This document shows positions 57,472 to 64,000 of a DNA stretch of 64,000 nucleotides, piece after piece (the stretch's first letter is position 1; each line of letters begins with the position of its first letter). A model generated the notes under the pieces. The model searched no databases. It had not been told where the DNA came from and worked only from the letters and a program-made list of their open reading frames with translations. The DNA is from Paenibacillus faecalis (lineage in GTDB: Bacteria; Bacillota; Bacilli; Paenibacillales; Paenibacillaceae), in NCBI RefSeq assembly GCF_900289175.1, contig NZ_LT985747.1, positions 2,135,912 through 2,199,911 on the forward strand, given 5' to 3'. Both the position numbers and the translations under genes were made by a program.

Positions 57472-59565
57472 ATGCTCGCTTATTTGCAGAAAACGGAAGA
57501 TTACGTTCAGGTCCAAGAGTTGATGGACACCTTTCATGTCTCAAAGCGCACCGTCTATTATGATATGAAAAAAATTAACGACTGGCTTCTCGCCAATCAT
57601 TTAGCACCTGTCGATTACGTTCGTGGAACCGGCTTTCTTCTTCCCAAGGAGTCACGTTCCGAGCTCCCGATAAAAGCGAAAGGCGTCCAGCTTTCCCAAT
57701 ACTACCTATCACGGAATGAGAGGAAAGCATGGTTAGGCCTTCATCTGATCAATAGGACGAAACCGATGTTCTTGCGGGATATGGAGACTTTACTTCAAGT
57801 AAGTCGTGGAACTGCACATTCAGAATTAAAACATCTTCAACAGGAACTCAAATTATTCGGATTGAAGGTCACATTTTATCGCAAACAAGGGTACATGGTG
57901 CAAGGAACTGAGAAGGACCAAAGGATGGCTCTTTCTCATTTTTTATCTGAATTGCTTGCTGGTATCAGTTGGAAAGAATTTGTCTCTCAGATTCAGGGTT
58001 TGATTAACGTTAATCTTTACAAAGCCCAGTTCCCAGCCTTTCAAATCGATAAACTTTCTTCTATTTACGACATTATCACTGATGGGGAAAAAGCGATTGG
58101 CATGGAACTGACGGACGAAACCGTTGTTCATCTTGCCGCACGATTGATGCTTTATTCCAACCGTATTATTCAAGGAAAAACGATCGTAATGGACCAAGAG
58201 GAGAAAACCGCTTTAAAAGAAACGCCTCAATTCAAAGCGGCCGAGCACATTTCACACGAGCTTGGAAAATTATACAAAAAAACATTTCCAGAGGATGAGG
58301 TTTGTTATATCACCGTTCACATACTAGCTGCGAAGGTCAACAAACTGGATGCAGAGTCAAATGATTTAGAAACGAAAAAGCTCCATCAAGCGACGAGTCA
58401 GATGATCGATACATTCGAACGACTTGGTTGCGTATTTTTTCAAGATCGTCAAGCTCTGGAAAAGCAGTTGTTTCTTCATGTGAAATCGGCGTATTACCGA
58501 ATTAAATATGGACTTGCGATTGAAAATCCTTTAGTCGACACCTTCTTGGATAAATATCGAGAAGTATTTGAACTGACCCAAAAATCGGCGCGTCCCTTGG
58601 AGGAATTGTTAAACAAACCGATTGATAAAAACGAAATCGCTTACTTGTCGATGCACTTCGGAGGATGGCTAAGAAGAGAGCAGGTCGAGCCTATGAAGCG
58701 TAAAACAGCCGCCATCGTTTGCGTAAATGGAGTCTCCGCTTCTCGGATGTTGAAAATCCAGTTGGAGCAATTGTTCCCGGTTATTGATTTTACTGTGATT
58801 CTCTCGTTGCGTGAATATGAAAAGTATAATGGTCGAGTTGATTTTATCTTTTCGACAGTGCCGCTATCAGACAGTAGAGTTCCTGTCTTTACGGTGAATG
58901 CCATATTAAACGACGCAGAGAAGGCACATTTGCTTAATCAACTTAGTCCATATCTAAACGGTGAAAGCATCGCAGCATTTTGTCCTTCAGCGCAAGCAAT
59001 TGTCGAGCTTGTGAAGAAACATGCAGCTATCTCAAATGAATCGGCACTACATGAGGAGCTTAAGCGCTACTTGATAGCTACCCGCAGTCAAGCACCGAAA
59101 GAACTCAGCCCAACACTTGAGGATTTGCTTCCTTCATCCCGCATCACCATGCTAGAAGAAGTGTCCGATTGGAAGGCTGCTATCCGAATAGCATCGCAAC
59201 AGCTATTAGAGGACGGAAGTATCTCTGATCGCTATATTCAGGCGATGATCGACAAAGTTGTCGAGCACGGACCTTATATCGTCATTGCTCCCGGAGTGGC
59301 CATAGCACACGCAAGACCAGAAGATGGAGCCATTCGCACGGCGATGGCATTGCTGTCGATTCAGCAAGGAATCGCATTTGGCAAAGATCCAAAACATCAG
59401 GTTCACTTGTTACTCGTTATGGCAAGCGCTGATGGTGAAACCCACTTGAAAGCGTTATCTCAATTAACAGCGATGCTCCTGGAGGAAAAAAACCGAGCCG
59501 AGCTGACTTTTACTGTAGACAAGTCCGAAATCGTTCGAAGGATTCACAAATATTCTCAGCCTTAA
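57472..59565 (+). CDS. PTS-regulated transcriptional activator (BglG/MtlR/LicR type) with EIIB- and EIIA-like domains
   Basis: A 697-residue multi-domain regulator. N-terminal winged helices (about 5-60, QELMDTFHVSKRTVYYDMKKIN, and a second near 95-150), two PTS regulation domains (about 170-385, with DEVCYITVHILAAK and NEIAYLSMHFGG carrying phosphorylatable histidines), an EIIB-like domain (about 405-490, with IVCVNGVSASRM where the Cys site is expected) and an EIIA-type-2 domain (about 550-695, His in VAIAHARPEDG). Phosphorylation by the PTS should set its activity. It precedes the PTS and hydrolase genes, which are its probable targets. AGGGGTGA stands upstream of an in-frame CTG at 57451, so the real start may be there. 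Confidence 0.9.
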   Translation: MLAYLQKTEDYVQVQELMDTFHVSKRTVYYDMKKINDWLLANHLAPVDYVRGTGFLLPKESRSELPIKAKGVQLSQYYLSRNERKAWLGLHLINRTKPMFLRDMETLLQVSRGTAHSELKHLQQELKLFGLKVTFYRKQGYMVQGTEKDQRMALSHFLSELLAGISWKEFVSQIQGLINVNLYKAQFPAFQIDKLSSIYDIITDGEKAIGMELTDETVVHLAARLMLYSNRIIQGKTIVMDQEEKTALKETPQFKAAEHISHELGKLYKKTFPEDEVCYITVHILAAKVNKLDAESNDLETKKLHQATSQMIDTFERLGCVFFQDRQALEKQLFLHVKSAYYRIKYGLAIENPLVDTFLDKYREVFELTQKSARPLEELLNKPIDKNEIAYLSMHFGGWLRREQVEPMKRKTAAIVCVNGVSASRMLKIQLEQLFPVIDFTVILSLREYEKYNGRVDFIFSTVPLSDSRVPVFTVNAILNDAEKAHLLNQLSPYLNGESIAAFCPSAQAIVELVKKHAAISNESALHEELKRYLIATRSQAPKELSPTLEDLLPSSRITMLEEVSDWKAAIRIASQQLLEDGSISDRYIQAMIDKVVEHGPYIVIAPGVAIAHARPEDGAIRTAMALLSIQQGIAFGKDPKHQVHLLLVMASADGETHLKALSQLTAMLLEEKNRAELTFTVDKSEIVRRIHKYSQP

Positions 59566-59599
59566 CAGGACATCATAGCAAAACAAGGAGGAAATTAAC

Positions 59600-60040
59600 A
59601 TGCTTTTTTTGAGTAAAGACCTAATATCGCTAGATTACGAAGCGAATGATGCGGAGGAAGCCATTCGTGCAGCCGGTCAGTTACTTGTTGACAGTGGTGC
59701 AGCAGACAGCAGCTACATTGATGCGATGCTTGCCTCATATCGAGAGAAGGGGCCCTATTTCGTTCTGGCTCCCCATATCGCGTTGCCTCATGCGAAGGCT
59801 GAAAATGGGGTAAGCGAGGCATCGGTATCGCTAGTACGGCTAAAACGACCGGTCCGATTTGGTCACCCTGCGAATGATCCAGTCGAACTCGTATTTGCAC
59901 TTGGATCCTCATCAAGCTCAGATCACATCAAATTACTTCGCAAGCTAACGTCACTGCTAAATGATCCGGCAAACATCGAGGCGATCAGGGCAGCAAGCAC
60001 AGGTGAAGATATTGAGGCATTGCTCGGCAAAACGGTGTAA
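59600..60040 (+). CDS. PTS EIIA component (ascorbate/mannitol-fructose type)
   Basis: A 146-residue PTS IIA domain protein. The active His is in HIALPHAKAENGV; DSGAADSSYIDAMLASYREKGPYFVLAP precedes it as in type-2 IIA domains. It passes phosphate from HPr to EIIB. AAGGAGG lies before ATG, 34 bases after the regulator stop. It is a separate paralogue of the EIIA domain that ends the regulator. Confidence 0.92.
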   Translation: MLFLSKDLISLDYEANDAEEAIRAAGQLLVDSGAADSSYIDAMLASYREKGPYFVLAPHIALPHAKAENGVSEASVSLVRLKRPVRFGHPANDPVELVFALGSSSSSDHIKLLRKLTSLLNDPANIEAIRAASTGEDIEALLGKTV

Positions 60041-60080
60041 TTACAAAGTTTACAAACACTTATTAGAGGAGGTAATCCCC

Positions 60081-60344
60081 ATGAAAATCTTATGTGTGTG
60101 TGGATTAGGACAAGGAACAAGCTTGATCTTGAGAATGAACGTAGAAAACGTATTAAAAGAAATGGGAGTGCAAGCTGATGTGGAGCATACAGACGTTTCA
60201 ACCGCTTCAGCTACACCGACCGATTTCATTATTACGAGCAATGAACTGGCTCAAAGTCTGCAAGGGCATTCAGCCAAAATTATAATCGTGAACAATTATT
60301 TTGACTTGAATGAAATTAAAGAAAGTCTGAGCGCTGCATTGTAA
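60081..60344 (+). CDS. PTS EIIB component (lactose/ascorbate type)
   Basis: An 87-residue EIIB. The active Cys is in ILCVCGLGQGTSLILRMN, the P-loop of SgaB/UlaB-type enzymes. AGAGGAGG is well spaced before ATG 60081; the frame is open further upstream but that stretch has no ribosome site. It phosphorylates the sugar carried by the EIIC downstream. Confidence 0.93.
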   Translation: MKILCVCGLGQGTSLILRMNVENVLKEMGVQADVEHTDVSTASATPTDFIITSNELAQSLQGHSAKIIIVNNYFDLNEIKESLSAAL

Positions 60345-60370
60345 ACCCATTTCTGAGGAGGAGATTCCCA

Positions 60371-61666
60371 ATGGACGTTATTTTCTGGATCGCTACCAAT
60401 ATTTTTGGCACACCTGCCATTCTGCTCGGATTTATCGTTCTGGCTGGACTTTTACTGCAAAAGAAATCCACTAGTCAGGTTATCAGCGGGACGTTTAAAG
60501 CGACAATTGGTTTCCTGATTATTGGAGCAGGTTCTGGAGTGATCGTAAATGCGCTGAATGTGTTCGAACCGATGTGGAAGGAAGTATTTGGACTAAGCGG
60601 CCAATCTCTAGGACAATTTATGGGTCAAGAGTCGTTTAATGCAAAATATGGCAGTGCAGTGACTCTAGCCATGTTGGTCGGTTTCCTGATCAACGTATTG
60701 TTGGCCCGGTTTACGAAATTCAAATACATCTATTTAACCGGACACATGATGTTTTGGACCGCTACCGTATTTGCGGGTATTGTCGTTCATACAGCAGGAA
60801 ATGTTCCGATCTGGAAGCTCGTTCTCTTCCTGTCTGTCATTCTTGGTCTGTACTGGACCTTCCAACCAGCCGTGACACAGCCATTCATGCGTAAAGTTAC
60901 TGGGAATGACAACATTGCGTTGGGGCATACTTCCGCCTCGGTCGCTCTTCTCGGTGCGTTGTGTGGTAAATGGCTCGGTAACAAAAATAACGATTCCGAA
61001 AAAATTAAAGTTCCAAAAGGGCTTGAGTTTCTCCGCGATTCCAACGTGATCACGGCACTTAGTATGGGATTGCTGTTTCTAGTCGGCGCTATCGTGATTG
61101 TGATGAAGGGAACGCCTGGTGCTGAGGAGTTAATTGCCAAGGCAGGAGATCAGAACTTTATAATTTACTCCATCATCCAGTCCTTAACATTCGCAGGGGG
61201 AATTGCCATCGTATTGATGGGGGTACGAATGTTCATCGGGGAGTTAGTACCAGCCTTTAACGGTATCGCTACCAAAATCGTTCCCGGGGCAAAGCCTGCG
61301 CTTGACTCTCCTGTTGTGTATCCTTATGCTCCGAATGCCGTAATCTTGGGATTCATCGGGGCCTTTGCAGGCGCATTGATTTGGCTGATTGTTCTAGGCA
61401 GCACGGTTGCTTACATTTTCGTACCGACGATGATTGTGCTGTTCTTTCACGGAGCAACGGCGGGTGTGTTCGGAAATGCCACGGGCGGTGTGCGAGGAGC
61501 GTTGATGGGCGGATTTATTACCGCAACGGTCGTTGCTTGGGGACAGTTTATTATGGTCCGTTTCTTGATCGCATCAACCATACCGGATACAGCGATGTGG
61601 GCGGCAGACTCCGACATGTTCATTCTCGGCCCAATTATCCGTTTTCTCTCGCAATTGCTGTTCTAA
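60371..61666 (+). CDS. PTS EIIC permease (SgaT/UlaA ascorbate family)
   Basis: A 431-residue membrane permease with about 11 helices. GTPAILLGFIVLAGLLLQKKSTSQVISGTFKATIGF near the start and GALCGKWLGNKNNDSEKIKVPKGLEFLRDSNV match the SgaT/UlaA group that moves ascorbate and related acidic sugars. Neighbouring ula-type enzymes (UlaD, E, F or lactonase UlaG) are not present, so the substrate is probably another compound. AGGAGGAG lies before ATG. Confidence 0.9.
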   Translation: MDVIFWIATNIFGTPAILLGFIVLAGLLLQKKSTSQVISGTFKATIGFLIIGAGSGVIVNALNVFEPMWKEVFGLSGQSLGQFMGQESFNAKYGSAVTLAMLVGFLINVLLARFTKFKYIYLTGHMMFWTATVFAGIVVHTAGNVPIWKLVLFLSVILGLYWTFQPAVTQPFMRKVTGNDNIALGHTSASVALLGALCGKWLGNKNNDSEKIKVPKGLEFLRDSNVITALSMGLLFLVGAIVIVMKGTPGAEELIAKAGDQNFIIYSIIQSLTFAGGIAIVLMGVRMFIGELVPAFNGIATKIVPGAKPALDSPVVYPYAPNAVILGFIGAFAGALIWLIVLGSTVAYIFVPTMIVLFFHGATAGVFGNATGGVRGALMGGFITATVVAWGQFIMVRFLIASTIPDTAMWAADSDMFILGPIIRFLSQLLF

Positions 61667-61739
61667 GTGATGCTGTGAGAAGCACGAATACGGTCCGAAC
61701 AACTGGAATCAGCAATAAACGATTTAGGAGGACATTTCG

Positions 61740-62732
61740 ATGAGCTTCATCCGAACACTTGATGCAGATATTTCAACAGAGCAACTTGGATTTACTTATT
61801 CTCACGAGCATATCGTGTGCCGACCTGCCTACTGGGCTGAACGCGGTGCGGATGATCTTCTCCTCGACGATCCAGAGAAATCGAAGCTCGATGTGCTCGA
61901 TTTCAAACACCACGGCGGGCAAGCCATCGTGGACGCAACAGCGATCGATTATGGCCGCGATGTGCCAGCCGTACATCAAATTATGCAGGAAACGGGGATT
62001 CGCATCATTGGCACAGCGGGTTTCAACAAAAGCTTCTTATGGGACGCAGCCGTAAAAGAGGAGTTGAAGCCGATCATCGGTGATTATAAAACTTACTATG
62101 AATGGATCGAGGCAAAGAGCATCAATGAACTAACGGATTTTGTGATTCGTGAAGTTGAAGAAGGCCTTGAAGGAACTCCCTACAAGGCCGGACAGGTGAA
62201 ATTCGGTACGGGCTACAATCGAATTTCACCGCTAGAGGAAAAAACGCTGCGTGCGGTTGCCCGTGCTCACCATGAAACGAAGGCGCCGATTCATTCTCAT
62301 ACGGAAGCCGGTACAATGGCGATCGAACAAATTGAACTGCTCAAAAGCGAGAACATTGACCTAAGCTTTTTGAGCCTTGGCCACATGGACCGAAATCCGG
62401 ATCCTTACTATCACGAGCAGATCGCCAAGACAGGCGCCTTCTTATCATTTGACGGAATCGCCAAAATCAAATACGCACCTGAGAGCACAAGAATTGCTTT
62501 GATTCTCGACCTTGTTCGCAAAGGTTATGAGGATCAAATATTAATAAGCGGAGATACAGCTCGCAAAACGTACTATAAGCATTACGATTACGGTCTTGGG
62601 CTTGAGTATATTATTGCGAAGTGGGTTCCCCGATTTGTAGATGAGGCGGACAAGGAAGGATTTGACGGACAGAAGCTCGTGGAAAAGTTTTTTGTGACGA
62701 ACCCGGCGAACTGCTTCGCCTTCAAAAAGTAA
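61740..62732 (+). CDS. Phosphotriesterase-family metal hydrolase
   Basis: A 330-residue amidohydrolase. LGFTYSHEHIVCRP gives the HxH metal pair, VKFGTGYNRISPLEEKTLRA holds the Lys-like segment, PIHSHTEAGTMAIEQI and LSLGHMDRNPDPYYHEQIAK give later histidines, and LISGDTARKTYYKHY the final Asp. Characterised relatives are lactonases or phosphotriesterase homology proteins from PTS-linked sugar-acid operons. In the loop expected to hold the carboxylated Lys, KFGTG is seen. Likely a lactonase for the sugar acid brought in by the PTS. Confidence 0.88.
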   Translation: MSFIRTLDADISTEQLGFTYSHEHIVCRPAYWAERGADDLLLDDPEKSKLDVLDFKHHGGQAIVDATAIDYGRDVPAVHQIMQETGIRIIGTAGFNKSFLWDAAVKEELKPIIGDYKTYYEWIEAKSINELTDFVIREVEEGLEGTPYKAGQVKFGTGYNRISPLEEKTLRAVARAHHETKAPIHSHTEAGTMAIEQIELLKSENIDLSFLSLGHMDRNPDPYYHEQIAKTGAFLSFDGIAKIKYAPESTRIALILDLVRKGYEDQILISGDTARKTYYKHYDYGLGLEYIIAKWVPRFVDEADKEGFDGQKLVEKFFVTNPANCFAFKK

Positions 62733-62745
62733 AGGAGTACGGAAG

Positions 62746-63492
62746 ATGAAATTTCAAGACGAAAATGCATGCGACGTCGCTGCTAAAATTGAGCAGGCAT
62801 TATGTGCGATTCTGCCTATTGGCGCAGTTGAAGCGCATGGCCCTCATCTCCCCTTGGGAACCGACAATTTGCTGGCTGAGCGGATTGCCCACAAGCTGGC
62901 GGAACGAACCAACAGCTTTGTTCTGCCAACGCTTCCCTTTGGACAAGTGTGGAGCCTGCAACATTTCCCCGGGAGCATAAACGTCTCTAATGAAGCTTTA
63001 ATCCAAATGCTGTACGACATTGGCGAGAGCCTCTTTCGTCAGGGCTTCCCAATCTATGTCATGCTTAATGGTCATCTTGGCAATGCGGTTGCATTAAAGG
63101 AAGCAGCTCGACTTCTTTACAGGGATGTTCCGGAATTGAAGGTTTATTATTTCTTTTATCCTGGATCGAAGGAAGCCATTCAAAAAGTAAGGGAAACCCC
63201 TTCTTCCCATGCTTCCTACTTTCACGCTTGCGAGCTCGAAACATCCTATATGCTCTATTTGGCTGAAGAATATGTAGATATGTCACGTGCGGTAAACGAT
63301 ATTCCGACGATCAGCATCGAAGCAGATTGCACTCCGACCCCATGGGAAGAGTTCACCTCGACGGCGGTGCTAGGAGATGCAACATTAGCGACCAAGGAGA
63401 AGGGCGAACACATTATTGAAGCCACGCTTCAAACGATGACGACCATGATACAAGCAGCAAAGACGCGGCTAACAACCGGAAAGGAGCAGTGA
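62746..63492 (+). CDS. Creatininase family hydrolase
   Basis: A 248-residue metal enzyme. AILPIGAVEAHGPHLPLGTDNLLAERIA contains the metal Glu, His and Asp; LPFGQVWSLQHFPGSINVSNEALIQML and MLNGHLGNAVALKEAAR follow the family pattern, and HACELETSYMLYL the last Glu. Members include creatinine amidohydrolase and enzymes opening cyclic amides in cofactor or sugar-acid breakdown. AAAGGAG lies before ATG, 13 bases after the phosphotriesterase gene. Substrate here unknown. Confidence 0.9.
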   Translation: MKFQDENACDVAAKIEQALCAILPIGAVEAHGPHLPLGTDNLLAERIAHKLAERTNSFVLPTLPFGQVWSLQHFPGSINVSNEALIQMLYDIGESLFRQGFPIYVMLNGHLGNAVALKEAARLLYRDVPELKVYYFFYPGSKEAIQKVRETPSSHASYFHACELETSYMLYLAEEYVDMSRAVNDIPTISIEADCTPTPWEEFTSTAVLGDATLATKEKGEHIIEATLQTMTTMIQAAKTRLTTGKEQ

Positions 63493-63499
63493 ACCCCAG

Positions 63500-64000
63500 A
63501 TGCTTCATTCTTATTTTCAGCATATCCGTCACAGGCTAGATCACATCGAGGAAAGGGAATCGGAAGCGATAACGAAGGCTGCTGAGAAAGTAGCAGAAAC
63601 AATAATGAACGGTGGAATCATTCATCTATTCGGCTGCGGTCACTCCCATATTCTGACGGAGGAAGTGTTCTACCGGGCTGGGGGCCTCGTTCCGATCCGC
63701 CCTATATTCGTCGAGCCCTTAATGCTCCATGAAGGTGCGGTCCGTTCGTCGGAGTTAGAGCGTCAGAATGGACTGGCAGAATCATTTATGAACGATCAGG
63801 ATATTCGACCTGGTGAAATCATGATTGTGCTCTCCACTTCTGGTCGAAATCCGGTTCCCGTTGATGTCGCACTCATTGCCAAACAAAAAGGTGCATTTAC
63901 GATTGGCGTCACTTCGTTAGAATATTCGCAAAGCCAGCCGTCTAGGCATGTCAGCGGCAAGCATTTATACAATTCCGTCGATGTGGTCATTAACAATTAT
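63500..64000 (+). CDS. SIS-domain sugar-phosphate isomerase/binding protein (UPF0309), partial
   Basis: The first 167 residues of a SIS-domain protein; the 3' end is beyond the window. GGIIHLFGCGHSHILTEEVFYRAGGLVPI and GEIMIVLSTSGRNPVPVDVALIAKQKGAFTIGVTS are SIS phosphosugar-binding motifs of the UPF0309 group. Such proteins isomerise, deaminate or bind N-acetyl-amino sugar phosphates. It is in line with the PTS operon, which points to an amino-sugar-related substrate. ATG 63500 is eight bases after the creatininase stop. Confidence 0.88.
   Translation, partial: MLHSYFQHIRHRLDHIEERESEAITKAAEKVAETIMNGGIIHLFGCGHSHILTEEVFYRAGGLVPIRPIFVEPLMLHEGAVRSSELERQNGLAESFMNDQDIRPGEIMIVLSTSGRNPVPVDVALIAKQKGAFTIGVTSLEYSQSQPSRHVSGKHLYNSVDVVINNY

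Overview
The window looks like a chromosomal segment of a spore-forming, low-to-moderate GC member of the Bacilli, most likely Paenibacillus or a close relative (Paenibacillaceae). This is inferred from Shine-Dalgarno-rich starts with frequent TTG/GTG, Rho-independent terminators, a ydaO-type (c-di-AMP) riboswitch, a PyrR-type attenuator, spore sulfolactate genes, a copper-amine-oxidase-like N-terminal domain protein, EcsC, DinB and WYL proteins, a rifampicin phosphotransferase and a Cfr-like methyltransferase. No rRNA, tRNA, CRISPR array or complete insertion sequence was seen.

Layout. 1-2.7 kb: a very long minus-strand gene that starts as a GNAT acetyltransferase and runs off the left edge. 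3-9.4 kb: a SUFU-domain protein, then a four-gene antimicrobial-peptide-sensing type module (response regulator, short sensor kinase, ABC ATPase, 871-residue FtsX-type permease). 9.5-24.2 kb: mixed accessory genes (GrpB, methyltransferases, polysaccharide deacetylase, EcsC, DinB, hexapeptide acetyltransferase, alcohol dehydrogenase, WYL regulator with a divergent VOC protein) around rifampicin phosphotransferase, with several gene remnants (truncated SDR, pentapeptide-repeat pseudogene, unidentified fragments). 24.7-26.1 kb: a group II PLP decarboxylase.

26.7-33.7 kb: a promoter, a c-di-AMP riboswitch and a terminator stand before ehuBCDA-ectABCD, a full set for uptake and synthesis of ectoine and 5-hydroxyectoine, closed by a strong terminator. 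This block is visibly richer in GC than its flanks. 34.5-39.6 kb: a D-aspartate-ligase-like ATP-grasp enzyme, a DIP1984-family protein, and codB-codA behind a PyrR-type attenuator. 39.8-42.2 kb: a short upstream ORF, a terminator and then a Cfr-like 23S rRNA methyltransferase, an arrangement typical of ribosome-controlled antibiotic-inducible attenuation; a CD3324-family protein and a decayed second copy of ribosomal protein L4 follow.

42.4-50.9 kb: M42 aminopeptidase, a two-gene PLP-enzyme/FAD-oxidase operon, a methyltransferase, an AAA ATPase paired with a membrane-anchored TPR protein, and a YitT-like membrane protein. 51-54.2 kb: comA, a YitG-like MFS transporter and comB, the sulfolactate set of spore formers. 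54.4-56.9 kb: a secreted 839-residue protein built from about a dozen 37-38-residue repeats around a GELIDE motif. 57.4-64 kb: a PTS-controlled activator followed by EIIA, EIIB and EIIC of the ascorbate type, a phosphotriesterase-family hydrolase, a creatininase-family hydrolase and a SIS-domain protein cut by the right edge.

The best candidates for new biology are the uORF-terminator-cfr-like leader (with a broken L4 paralogue nearby), the GELIDE-repeat protein, the AAA/TPR pair, the GNAT-led giant protein and the c-di-AMP-controlled ectoine operon.
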